Source: DASTCC01 sp035711465
GTDB lineage: Bacteria; Acidobacteriota; Vicinamibacteria; Vicinamibacterales; SCN-69-37
Length of the DNA stretch: 13,501 nt
Assembly: GCA_035711465.1 (NCBI GenBank)
Contig: DASTCC010000107.1
Location: 1-13,501 of the forward strand
Direction: 5' to 3'
Of this stretch, positions 6,788 through 13,501 are shown one piece after another. Both the position numbers and the translations under genes were made by a program. Positions within the stretch are counted from its first letter, which is position 1. Each line of letters starts with the position of its first letter. Below the pieces are notes generated by a model. It did no database searches and was not told the origin of the DNA. It worked only from the letters and a program-made list of their open reading frames with translations.

Positions 6788-7566
6788 CGCGACGCCTTGC
6801 CGCCGCGCTCGCCGCGGTGATCCTGATCGCGATCTTCGCTGCGCCCGCCTTCGCAGAGCAGCCAGGGACGCCGGCGGCGTCCGCCGCCGCTGCGGCGTCG
6901 GCGCGGCAGGACGTCTCGGTGAACATCACCGGCGTCGGCGCGGTGTCGGCGCCGCTCCAGATCGTCGTCCTGCTGACGCTGCTGACGTTCGTGCCGGCGG
7001 CGCTCGTGATGATGACGTCGTTCACGCGGATCGCCATCGTCTTCCATTTCCTGCGGCAGGCGCTCGGCACCCAGGAGATGCCGTCGAACCAGATGGTCAT
7101 CGGCCTGACGCTGTTCCTGACCGCGTTCATCATGGCGCCGACGGCGGTGCGGGTGAACGAGCTGGCGATCCAGCCGGTGGTGGCAGGGCAGATCGACATG
7201 ACCACGGCGCTCGAGCGCGGCGCGCCGCCGCTGCGCGAGTTCATGCTGAAGCAGACGCGCGAGGCCGACCTGGCGCTGTTCGTCGAGCTGGCGCGGCTGC
7301 CGCGCCCGGCGTCGCCGGCCGATCTGCCGATGCGCGTGGTGATTCCGGCCTACGCCATCTCGGAGCTCAAGACGGGCTTCCAGATGGGCTTCTTTCTGTT
7401 CGTGCCCTTCCTCCTCGTCGACATCGTCGTGTCGACGACGCTGCTCTCGATGGGCATGCTGCAACTGCCGCCGATGATGATCTCGCTGCCGTTCAAGGTG
7501 CTGCTGTTCGTGATGATCGACGGCTGGAATCTGCTCGTCGGCTCGCTGGTGCGGAGCTTCCTGTGA
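6784..7566 (+). CDS. fliP: Flagellar export gate protein FliP
   Basis: FliP is the main subunit (five copies) of the FliPQR gate through which flagellar proteins cross the inner membrane. Starting at the GTG at 6784 the product has 260 residues and begins with a cleavable-looking signal peptide (two Arg, hydrophobic core, APAFA then EQ at 24/25), a known peculiarity of FliP. The conserved block 'MMTSFTRIAIVFHFLRQALG' is followed by 'MPSNQMVIGLTLFLTAFIM'. The family signature PAYAISELKTGFQMGF is at residues 188-203. The C-terminal membrane hairpin contains 'LLSMGMLQLPPMMISLPFK'. The frame is open well upstream, but earlier starts would lie in fliO and hide the signal peptide. GGAGG at 6769-6773 supports the GTG, whose last bases overlap the fliO stop. 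Confidence 0.96.
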   Translation: MTRRLAAALAAVILIAIFAAPAFAEQPGTPAASAAAAASARQDVSVNITGVGAVSAPLQIVVLLTLLTFVPAALVMMTSFTRIAIVFHFLRQALGTQEMPSNQMVIGLTLFLTAFIMAPTAVRVNELAIQPVVAGQIDMTTALERGAPPLREFMLKQTREADLALFVELARLPRPASPADLPMRVVIPAYAISELKTGFQMGFFLFVPFLLVDIVVSTTLLSMGMLQLPPMMISLPFKVLLFVMIDGWNLLVGSLVRSFL

Positions 7567-7596
7567 AGCCGCGCCGCTACGCTCTGGAGGCTCGTC

Positions 7597-7866
7597 GTGT
7601 CTGAAGCACTGGTTCTTGGCGTCGTCCGTCAGGCGATCGAAACGGCGGTCATCATCTCGCTGCCGATGCTGATCGTCGGCCTGGCGGTGGGCGTGATCGT
7701 CTCGATCTTCCAGACGGTGACGTCGATCCAGGACAACATCCTGTCGTTCATTCCGCGCGCCGCGGCGATCTTCATCGTCTTCGCGCTGACCTTCCCCTGG
7801 ATGCTGAGGGTGCTCACCGGGTTTGCCGGCGCGGTGATCCGCCGCCTCCCCGATCTCGTGCGATGA
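7597..7866 (+). CDS. fliQ: Flagellar export gate protein FliQ
   Basis: FliQ is the small two-helix subunit (four copies) that wraps the FliPR core of the export gate. The 89-residue product is exactly the family size. The transmembrane hairpins fall at about 14-37 (with 'SLPMLIVGLAVGVIVSIFQ') and 53-75 ('PRAAAIFIVFALTFPWML'). The highly conserved intervening loop 'QTVTSIQDNILSFIPR' matches the family Q..T.iqe.tl.fiPK motif. The GTG start at 7597 has GGAGG at 7586-7590 with 6 bases spacing. A 30-base spacer after fliP, the largest gap in the window, holds only this ribosome site. The TGA overlaps the fliR ATG as ATGA. Confidence 0.97.
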   Translation: MSEALVLGVVRQAIETAVIISLPMLIVGLAVGVIVSIFQTVTSIQDNILSFIPRAAAIFIVFALTFPWMLRVLTGFAGAVIRRLPDLVR

Positions 7867-8621
7867 ACAGCCTCGACCAGCTGGCCGGCGCCGCGCTGCT
7901 GCTCGTGCGCCCGGGCATGCTCGTGATCGGCACGCCGATCCTCGGCGGCCTGTACGCGCCGGTGCATCTGCGCGTCGGCCTGACCGTGCTGGTCGCGATC
8001 CTGCTGGCGCCGGTGGTGACGCTGCCGGCCGCGCTCAACGGCGCCGGCCTGACCGTCGTGATCGCGCGCGAGATCGCGATCGGCCTGGCGCTGGCGCTGT
8101 CGATTCGGGTGCTGGTCGCGGCGCTGGAGTTCGCGGGCCATTTCTCTGGCTATCAAATCGGCCTTTCGGCCGGCGCCTTGATTGACCCGCAGTCGGGCGT
8201 GCGCAACACGACGCTGGCGGTGCTCTACGGCAACCTCGCCGTGCTGCTGTGCTTCCTGACCAACGCCCACCATCTGCTCCTCCAGGCGCTCGCCGACTCC
8301 TACGCGTCGCTGCCGATCGGCTTCGGCGGCGTCAACGCCAACGTCGCCGCCAGCGTCGCGGAGATGCTCGGCGCGGTGTTCGTCTTCGGCGTCCGCGTCG
8401 CCGCGCCCGTGATCATCGTGCTGCTGCTCATCGAGCTGGCGCTCGGCCTGATCGCGAAGGTGGCGCCGGCGTTGAACGTGATGATCGCCGGCGCGCCGAT
8501 CCGGCTGCTCGTCGGCCTGCTCGTCGTCGCCGCGACCATCGCCGGCATCCCCGCGATCGTCCGCGAAGGCGTGCCGGCGGTGATGCGCATGGCGGTGACG
8601 CTCGCCAACGCCTTCAGGTGA
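7863..8621 (+). CDS. fliR: Flagellar export gate protein FliR
   Basis: FliR is the single-copy subunit that completes the helical FliP5-FliQ4-FliR1 gate and contacts FlhB. The 252-residue product has about six hydrophobic segments over its length, near the usual 260. Recognisable family elements are 'RPGMLVIGTPILGG' in the first helix pair, 'REIAIGLALALSIRVLVAAL' and 'FAGHFSGYQIGLSAGALIDP', the most conserved stretch, here with the expected FAG....q.Gl..a...dP pattern. 'PVIIVLLLIELALGLIAKVA' and 'PALNVMIAGAPIRLLVGLL' follow, matching the G...R..P..n....g.pik family motif. No Shine-Dalgarno is seen before the ATG, so translation probably depends on coupling to fliQ through the ATGA overlap. 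Confidence 0.95.
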   Translation: MNSLDQLAGAALLLVRPGMLVIGTPILGGLYAPVHLRVGLTVLVAILLAPVVTLPAALNGAGLTVVIAREIAIGLALALSIRVLVAALEFAGHFSGYQIGLSAGALIDPQSGVRNTTLAVLYGNLAVLLCFLTNAHHLLLQALADSYASLPIGFGGVNANVAASVAEMLGAVFVFGVRVAAPVIIVLLLIELALGLIAKVAPALNVMIAGAPIRLLVGLLVVAATIAGIPAIVREGVPAVMRMAVTLANAFR

Positions 8622-8628
8622 TCGGACG

Positions 8629-9705
8629 ATGGCCAATCACGCCGGCGAGCGGACGGAGAAACCGACAGCACGAAAGATCAAGGACGCGCGCGAGCGCGGC
8701 GAGGTCGCGCGCAGCCGCGACCTGTCGTCGGCGGTGTCGCTCGCGGGCGTGGCGATCGCGCTCGCCTGGGGCGGCATGCGGATGATGAGCGGCATGACCG
8801 CGCGGCTCGAAACCGGCCTGTCGACGTTCGGCGACCGCGCGCTCGCGACCATCGACGGCAACGGTCTGGTCAACGTGCTCTGGGCGGACGCGTCGCTGCT
8901 CGTCTCGATCGTCGGGCCGGTGGCGCTCGTCGCCGCGGTACTCTCGATCGCCACCAGCGTCGCCCAGGTGGGCTGGGCCTACTCGCCGAAGGCGGTGCAC
9001 ATGAACTGGGGCCGCCTCAATCCGGCGTCCGGGTTCGCGCGCCTCGGACCGAAGCAGGCCGCGCCGGAGCTCGGCAAGGCCCTGATCGGTCTCGCCGCGA
9101 TCGGCGGCGTCGCCTACCTCGTCATCGGCCAGTTCACCGACCGCGCCGTGAGCGTGATGGGCCTGTCGCCGGCGGCGGCCGGCCGTGAGGGCTGGGACGT
9201 GAGCTGGACGCTGCTCTGGCGTACCAGCCTCGCGCTCGTCGTCGTCGCCGGCGCCGACTACGGCTTGCAGTACTGGCGCTGGTACTCGCAGTTGAAGATG
9301 ACGCGCAAGGAAGTCGCCGACGAAGCGAAGCAGAACGACGGCAACCCGCAGATGAAGGGCCGCGTGCGCCGCATCCAGCAGCAGATGACGCGGCAGCGGA
9401 TGCTCAAGGCGGTGAAGACGGCGACCGTCGTGATCACCAACCCGACGCACTTCGCCGTGGCCCTGAAGTACGACCGCGGCAGCATGGCGGCGCCGGTCGT
9501 CGTCGCCAAGGGCCAGGACCTGCTCGCGGCCCGCATCCGCACCATCGCCCGCGAGGCGGAGGTGCCGATCGTCGAGAACGTCGCCCTGGCGCGCGCGCTC
9601 TTCAAGGGTGCCGAGGTCGGCGACTCCATACCCGCGGCGCTCTTCGGCGCCGTCGCCGAGGTGCTCGCCTACCTCGTGCGCATGAAACAGCTCGTGCTGG
9701 CCTGA
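8629..9705 (+). CDS. flhB: Flagellar export switch protein FlhB
   Basis: FlhB wraps the closed FliPQR gate and switches export specificity from hook to filament substrates after autocleavage. The 358-residue product starts with the family hallmark 'ERTEKPTARKIKDARERGEV' followed by ARSRDL. Four hydrophobic segments span about residues 30-215. The cytoplasmic linker carries 'KMTRKEVADEAKQNDGNPQM', matching the conserved mtkqEvkdE.k...G.P..k motif. The autocleavage site NPTH is intact at residues 271-274, within 'VVITNPTHFAVALKY', with cleavage expected between Asn271 and Pro272. The compact C-terminal domain continues through 'VAKGQDLLAARIRTIAREAE' and 'PIVENVALARALF'. AGGTGA at 8616-8621 precedes the ATG. 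A FliK partner is encoded upstream in the same operon. Confidence 0.97.
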   Translation: MANHAGERTEKPTARKIKDARERGEVARSRDLSSAVSLAGVAIALAWGGMRMMSGMTARLETGLSTFGDRALATIDGNGLVNVLWADASLLVSIVGPVALVAAVLSIATSVAQVGWAYSPKAVHMNWGRLNPASGFARLGPKQAAPELGKALIGLAAIGGVAYLVIGQFTDRAVSVMGLSPAAAGREGWDVSWTLLWRTSLALVVVAGADYGLQYWRWYSQLKMTRKEVADEAKQNDGNPQMKGRVRRIQQQMTRQRMLKAVKTATVVITNPTHFAVALKYDRGSMAAPVVVAKGQDLLAARIRTIAREAEVPIVENVALARALFKGAEVGDSIPAALFGAVAEVLAYLVRMKQLVLA

Positions 9706-9719
9706 TGAGGACCTGATCG

Positions 9720-11771
9720 ATGACGACGTCCGCCAAGTCCAAGACGCGCCGCGCCACGCATCTGCTGGCGCCCGCCGCCGTGATGGCGGTGGTGCTCTTG
9801 ATGATCGTGCCGCTGCCGCCGCTGATGCTCGACCTGCTGCTCTCGGTCGACATCGGCCTCGCCGTGGTGCTCCTGCTCACCGCGATCTACGTGCGCCAGC
9901 CGGTCGAGTTCTCGGTGTTCCCGTCGTTGCTGCTGCTGCTGACGCTGATCCGGCTCGCCCTCAACGTCGCCGCGACGCGATTGGTGCTGCTGCATGGGCA
10001 GAACGGCGTCGAGGCCGCCGGACACGTGATCATGTCGTTCGGCCAGTTCGTCGTCGGCGGCAACTTCGTCGTCGGCCTGGTCGTGTTCCTGGTCCTGATC
10101 GTCATCCAGTTCGTCGTCATCAACCACGGCGCGGTCCGCATCTCGGAAGTCACGGCGCGGTTCACGCTGGACGCGATGCCCGGCCGGCAGATGGCGATCG
10201 ACGCCGATCTGAACGCCGGCGTCATCGACGACAAGGAAGCGCGCGTCCGCCGCGACCGGGTCCGCCGCGAGGCCGACTTCTACGGCGCCATGGACGGCGC
10301 GATTCGGTTCACGCAGCGCGACGCGCTTGCCGCCGTGCTCATCACCGGCGTCAACATCGTCGCCGGCCTGATCATCGGCGTCGTCCAGCACGGCCTCGAC
10401 ATCTCGACCGCGGTGCGCACCTACACGATCCTGACCGTCGGCGAAGGTCTGGTGACGTCGATTCCGGCGCTGCTGGTGTCGATGTCGGGCGGCTTGATCA
10501 CGACCCGCGCCGCCGCCGAATCGCACCTCGGCGAGGAAGTCGCGACGCAGCTGCTCGCGCGCTCCCGCCCGCTCGCGGTCGCGGCCGCGGTGCTCGTCGG
10601 TCTGGCGCTGATTCCCGGATTGCCGAAGTTCTCGTTCCTGGCCGTCGCGCTCGTCCTTGGCGGCGCGGCCTACGTCAATCGTCAGGAGTCGGTCGCGGCC
10701 GTCGAGGACGGTGCCGTCGCCACTGCGACCGCGGAGAAATCCGAGTCGGCCGATGCGCCGGTCGGCGTCGATCCGCTCGGCATCGAAGTCGGCTACGCCC
10801 TCGTCACCGTCGTCGACGAGAAGCAGGGCGGCACGCTGCTCGCGCGCGTGCGCGCGATTCGCAAGCAGATCGCCGCCGAGACCGGCATGGTCGTGCCGCC
10901 CGTGCACGTTGCCGACAACCTGCAGCTCGGACCGCGCACCTACTCGCTGCTCGTCAAGGGCGTCGAAGCCGCGCGCGGCGAGCTCTTCACCGATCGCCTG
11001 CTCGCGATCAACCCCGGCACGGTCAGCGCGGCGTTCGAAGGCATCACCACGCGCGAGCCGGCGTTCGGCCTGCCCGCCGTCTGGATCGCGCCCGATCGTC
11101 GAGACGCCGCCACCGCCGCCGGCTACACCGTCGTCGATCCGACGACGGCGATCTCGACGCATCTGTCGGAAGTGATCCGCACGTATCTGCCGGACCTGCT
11201 GACGCGCCAGCAGACGAAGGACCTGATCGATCGTGTCGGACAGTCGTCGCCGAAGCTCGTCGAGGAGCTCGTGCCGAAGGTCGCCACCGTCGGCGACGTG
11301 CAGCGCGTGCTGCGGCAGCTCTTGCGCGAGCGGGTGCCGGTGCGCGATCTCACGACGATTCTCGAAGCGATGGCCGACGCGCTCGCGGTCTCGAAGGATC
11401 CCGACGTGGTCGTCGAAGCCGTGCGCGCCGCGCTCGGCCGATCGATCTGCCGCCTGTTCCAGAGCGAGAACGGCGAGCTGCGCGTGATCACGCTGTCGCC
11501 CGAGCTCGAGGAGGCGCTGGCCGCGTCGCTCACCCGCACGGACGCCGGGACGGTGATGGCCGTCGACCCGGGCCGCGCCCAGGGCCTGGCGCATCGTCTC
11601 GGACACGCGCTGGCCACCGGCGACCTGGCACAGCCTGTGCTTTTGTGTAGCGCGTCGCTGAGGCCGCACCTCTGGCGGCTGCTCTCCCGTGCCCTGCCGC
11701 ACATAGCGGTCCTGTCGCACGGCGAGGTGCCGCCGCAGGTGAGGGTGGTCTCAGTGGCCTCACTGGACTGA
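9720..11771 (+). CDS. flhA: Flagellar export apparatus protein FlhA
   Basis: FlhA forms the nonameric ring of the export gate; its membrane part couples the proton-motive force to export and its cytoplasmic ring docks chaperone-substrate complexes. The 683-residue product is of normal size. Residues about 15-320 hold around eight hydrophobic segments. The FHIPEP family signature lies in the cytoplasmic loop at 140-163, RISEVTARF then DAMPGRQMAIDAD. A linker rich in Ala, Glu and Ser follows at about 325-350, then the cytoplasmic domain with 'VGVDPLGIEVGYALVTVVD', 'VRAIRKQIAAETGMVVPPVH', 'RTYLPDLLTRQQTKDLID' and 'RQLLRERVPVRDLTTILEAM'. The ATG at 9720 follows GAGGA at 9707-9711. Near the 3' end (11625-11644) an unusual palindromic, AT-rich patch with rarer codons overlaps the coding sequence; it is listed separately. 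Confidence 0.97.
   Translation: MTTSAKSKTRRATHLLAPAAVMAVVLLMIVPLPPLMLDLLLSVDIGLAVVLLLTAIYVRQPVEFSVFPSLLLLLTLIRLALNVAATRLVLLHGQNGVEAAGHVIMSFGQFVVGGNFVVGLVVFLVLIVIQFVVINHGAVRISEVTARFTLDAMPGRQMAIDADLNAGVIDDKEARVRRDRVRREADFYGAMDGAIRFTQRDALAAVLITGVNIVAGLIIGVVQHGLDISTAVRTYTILTVGEGLVTSIPALLVSMSGGLITTRAAAESHLGEEVATQLLARSRPLAVAAAVLVGLALIPGLPKFSFLAVALVLGGAAYVNRQESVAAVEDGAVATATAEKSESADAPVGVDPLGIEVGYALVTVVDEKQGGTLLARVRAIRKQIAAETGMVVPPVHVADNLQLGPRTYSLLVKGVEAARGELFTDRLLAINPGTVSAAFEGITTREPAFGLPAVWIAPDRRDAATAAGYTVVDPTTAISTHLSEVIRTYLPDLLTRQQTKDLIDRVGQSSPKLVEELVPKVATVGDVQRVLRQLLRERVPVRDLTTILEAMADALAVSKDPDVVVEAVRAALGRSICRLFQSENGELRVITLSPELEEALAASLTRTDAGTVMAVDPGRAQGLAHRLGHALATGDLAQPVLLCSASLRPHLWRLLSRALPHIAVLSHGEVPPQVRVVSVASLD
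11625..11644 (+). promoter_or_regulatory. Candidate sigma-54-like promoter or palindromic regulatory element inside flhA, upstream of flhF
   Basis: CTGGCAC (11625-11631), five bases, then GTGCT (11637-11641) matches the sigma-54 consensus YTGGCACGNNNNTTGCW. The key GG and GC dinucleotides are exactly 10 bases apart; mismatches are A for G at 11632 and G for the first T at 11637. The same bases hold a perfect palindrome, GCACAG-C-CTGTGC (11628-11640), followed by TTTT (11641-11644), so a terminator-like hairpin or operator reading is equally possible. Codons here (cct, ctt, ttg, tgt) are AT-rich compared with the rest of flhA. A promoter here would start transcription near 11652 and give flhF a leader of about 120 bases. 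This is inference from sequence only. Confidence 0.35.
11752..11765 (+). repeat. Short inverted repeat just before the flhA stop and flhF start
   Basis: CAGTG-GCCT-CACTG is a perfect 5-base-pair stem with a 4-base loop, extendable by one T-G wobble pair (11751/11766). It ends 7 bases before the flhF ATG at 11773, where a ribosome binding site would be expected and none is visible. It could affect flhF initiation or coupling, but a stem this short may be chance. Confidence 0.3.
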
Positions 11772-11772
11772 C

Positions 11773-12795
11773 ATGCACGTCAAGCGCATCTACCGACCGA
11801 CGGTTCGCGAAGCCCTCGCAGAAGCGCGTGAAATGCTGGGGCCGGGCGCATTGGTACTCTCCACCGAGCTCGTGCCGGCTCCCGGCTGGCGCGGCTGGAT
11901 GGGCCGTCGCGTCGTCCGCCTGACCGCTGCCGCCGAGCGTCCCGACAGCGCCGCCAACGCCGAGGCGGCCGTGTCGGAGCACCGACCGATCGTGACGGCC
12001 GACCGGCCAGCCGAGCTGGCTGGGCCCCGCGCCTCGGTGGTCGCGCGTCTGACCGCCACCGGCATGGACGCGATGTTCGCCACCGCGATCGCCGGCCGCC
12101 TTTCCGATTCCGAATGCCGTCACGCCTCCGAGACGGCCATCCGCCGCGCCATCGCCGCCGAGCTCGACGCGATCGCCGCCAAGGACGACGACTACGCGCG
12201 CTGCGAGGTCTTCATCGGCCCGCCCGGCGTCGGCAAGACGACGACGATCGCGAAGATCGCCGCGCAGGAGCGGGCGATGCGCAATCGCACGATGGCGCTC
12301 GTCGCCGCCGACGCGTTCCGCGCCGGTGCGATGGAGCAGCTGCGCAGCTTCGCCGCGATCGTGCAGTCGCCGTTCCGCATGGCGCGCTCGGCCGAGGAGC
12401 TCGACGACGCGCTCGTGCACGCGCGTCATCCCGCGCTCGTCGACACTGCCGGCGTCTCGCCCAACGACGAAGGGCTCACCGAAATCTTCGACGTGCTGCA
12501 CCGGCGCCGCAGCCTGCGCACGCACCTCGTGCTCGCCGCCGATACGTCGCCGGCGACGGCCAGGAAGATCCTGTCGCGGTACGCGGCGTTCAAGCCGTCG
12601 CGGGTCGCGATCACCAAGCTCGACGAATCGGAATCGGTGATGCCGCTCGTCGGCGTCGTGCGCGCCGAGGGTCTGCCGGTGTCGTATCTCGGCGCCGGCC
12701 AGCGCGTGCCCGACGACTTGCAGCGCGCCACGCCCGCCGCGCTCGCGGCCGCGCTCCTGCGCGAGCCGTCGCTGGAGGTCCACACGTGTCACTGA
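11773..12795 (+). CDS. flhF: Flagellar placement GTPase FlhF (SRP family)
   Basis: FlhF is a membrane-associated, SRP-type GTPase that marks the site where the flagellar base is built. The 340-residue product starts with the family pattern 'MHVKRIYRPTVREALAEARE' followed by MLGPGALVLST. A variable linker spans about 45-85 and an NG GTPase domain about 85-335. GTPase motifs are GPPGVGKTT at 149-157, DAFRAGAMEQL starting at Asp180 with the conserved Arg183, DTAG at 224-227, and TKLD at 281-284. The C-terminal SRP-like 'PLVGVVRAEGLPVSYLGAGQ' with VPDDL closes the domain. The residue after DTAG is Val, not the Arg of Ffh and FtsY. The ATG is 1 base past the flhA stop with no visible ribosome site. 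The 3' end overlaps flhG by 10 bases. Confidence 0.95.
   Translation: MHVKRIYRPTVREALAEAREMLGPGALVLSTELVPAPGWRGWMGRRVVRLTAAAERPDSAANAEAAVSEHRPIVTADRPAELAGPRASVVARLTATGMDAMFATAIAGRLSDSECRHASETAIRRAIAAELDAIAAKDDDYARCEVFIGPPGVGKTTTIAKIAAQERAMRNRTMALVAADAFRAGAMEQLRSFAAIVQSPFRMARSAEELDDALVHARHPALVDTAGVSPNDEGLTEIFDVLHRRRSLRTHLVLAADTSPATARKILSRYAAFKPSRVAITKLDESESVMPLVGVVRAEGLPVSYLGAGQRVPDDLQRATPAALAAALLREPSLEVHTCH
12774..12778 (+). promoter_or_regulatory. Ribosome binding site deciding the flhG start
   Basis: GGAGG at 12774-12778 lies 7 bases before the GTG at 12786. The in-frame ATG at 12798 has only a too-close GAGG directly in front of it, so the GTG is preferred although it adds only four residues. 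Confidence 0.6.
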
Positions 12796-13501
12796 GGATG
12801 TCTGCGCCGGGACCGGCCCGGCCGGCCACGCGCATTGCCGTTACCAGCGGCAAGGGCGGCGTCGGCAAGACCAGCCTCGCGATCAACCTCGCGGTCGCGA
12901 TCGCGCGCCTCGGCCACAAGGTCGGCGTGCTCGACGCGGATTTCGGTCTCGGCAACATCGACGTGATGCTCGGGCTGACGCCGGAGCATCATCTCGGCGC
13001 CGTCCTCGACGGATCGAAGTCGATCGCCGACATCACCCTCGACGGTCCGTCGGGCGTGCGCGTCATTCCCGCCGGCAGCGGCGTCCGCGCGCTGACCTCG
13101 CTCGACGAGCCGCGCTGGACGCGGCTGGTCGCCGCGCTCGACGAGGCCGGCCGGTCGCTCGACTTCCTGCTCATGGACACGGCGACCGGCATCTCCGACA
13201 ACGTCCTCGAGGTCGTGCGCCTGGCCGACTACGTGCTGGTGCTGACGTCGTACGATCCGGCCGCGGTCGTCGACGCCTACGCGACCATCAAGCTCATCGT
13301 CGCCAGCGAGCGCGCCAAGCCGATCGGCGTCGTCGTCAACGCCGCGCGCGACGAGGCGCAGGGCGGCGTCGTGTTCAAGCAGATCTCCGCGGCCGCCGAC
13401 CGCTTCCTCGGCCGATCGCTGCGCTACGACGGCTACGTCGTCGAGGATCGCGCGATTCGCGATTCGGCGCTCGCGCAGCGTCCGCTCGTCGGCGGCGACA
13501 T
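12786..13501 (+). CDS. flhG: Flagellar number regulator FlhG/FleN (MinD-like ATPase), 5' part
   Basis: FlhG (FleN, YlxH) is a MinD-type ATPase that cycles between membrane and cytoplasm and limits flagellar number with FlhF. The frame runs open from the GTG at 12786 to the window edge (238 codons seen); the C-terminus, including any membrane-targeting helix, is not visible. The deviant Walker A motif KGGVGKT is at residues 23-29, with the first signature Lys at 23. The switch region 'VGVLDADFGLGNIDVMLGL' and the 'LLMDTATGISDNVL' Walker B region follow. The later 'YDPAAVVDAYATIKLI' and 'FLGRSLRYDGYVVEDRAIRD' resemble FleN. Only about 17 residues precede the first strand, and no DQAxxLR FlhF-activating motif is seen. 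The start overlaps flhF by 10 bases, so the pair is translationally coupled. Confidence 0.93.
   Translation, partial: MSLRMSAPGPARPATRIAVTSGKGGVGKTSLAINLAVAIARLGHKVGVLDADFGLGNIDVMLGLTPEHHLGAVLDGSKSIADITLDGPSGVRVIPAGSGVRALTSLDEPRWTRLVAALDEAGRSLDFLLMDTATGISDNVLEVVRLADYVLVLTSYDPAAVVDAYATIKLIVASERAKPIGVVVNAARDEAQGGVVFKQISAAADRFLGRSLRYDGYVVEDRAIRDSALAQRPLVGGD

Noticed and set aside
7567..7596. Possible terminator or promoter in the largest intergenic gap (fliP-fliQ)
   Set aside because: Only 30 bases, no hairpin with a T-run and no promoter-like pair; it contains the fliQ ribosome site GGAGG and nothing else visible.
8140..8190. Locally lower GC within fliR
   Set aside because: It codes for the most conserved FliR stretch (FAGHFSGYQIGLSAG) with no palindrome or promoter-like spacing; no reason to infer a separate element.
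9669..11720. A 683-codon open frame on the minus strand, opposite flhA
   Set aside because: It mirrors flhA and is a product of high GC at third positions. Its translation is low-complexity and rich in Arg, Asp and Gly with no domain, while the plus strand encodes a full, motif-rich FlhA.
13171..13190. FlhG Walker B region reading DTATG, not DTGAG
   Set aside because: FleN-type proteins also vary here (for example DTAAG, from memory), and all nucleotide-binding residues are present, so this looks like ordinary family variation.

Overview
This window is one dense, entirely plus-strand flagellar gene cluster from a high-GC bacterium (roughly 70% G+C by eye, strong G/C preference at third codon positions). 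It holds 17 protein genes, the first (fliH) and last (flhG) cut by the window edges. No RNA gene, mobile element, CRISPR array or long non-coding stretch is visible; the longest gap between genes is about 30 bases. The organism cannot be named from the sequence. The gene order and composition would suit a flagellated member of a deep-branching Gram-negative phylum such as Acidobacteriota (tentative), with a myxobacterial or Gemmatimonadota-like source also possible.

Layout: (1) 1-2269, the soluble export-ATPase complex: fliH (3' part), fliI, fliJ. (2) 2266-5150, hook assembly: a very short flgD (scaffold domain only), flgE (hook protein) and fliK (hook-length ruler). (3) 5166-5678, an unrecognised 170-residue protein with one textbook EF-hand calcium-binding loop, in a slot where many phyla carry flbD-motA-motB. 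(4) 5702-9705, fliL, fliN (no fliM between them) and the export gate and switch genes fliO, fliP, fliQ, fliR, flhB. (5) 9720-13501, flhA, then flhF and flhG (partial), the SRP-type GTPase and MinD-type ATPase that set flagellar site and number.

The genes form a working unit: FliH/FliI/FliJ deliver substrates to the FliPQR-FlhB-FlhA gate (FliO helps assemble FliP); FlgD and FlgE are exported to build the hook; FliK measures it and, with the FlhB NPTH autocleavage region, switches export specificity; FliL and FliN belong to the stator/switch side. Stop-start overlaps (fliJ/flgD, fliN/fliO, fliO/fliP, fliQ/fliR) and longer overlaps (fliH/fliI, fliL/fliN, flhF/flhG) indicate strong translational coupling in a long operon.

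The least explained items are the EF-hand protein, the truncated FlgD, the absence of fliM, and a 13-base perfect palindrome near the end of flhA (11628-11640) that sits inside a good sigma-54 -24/-12 match, is followed by TTTT, and uses AT-rich codons unlike its neighbours. It could be an internal promoter, operator or terminator-like element separating flhF-flhG from the upstream genes.
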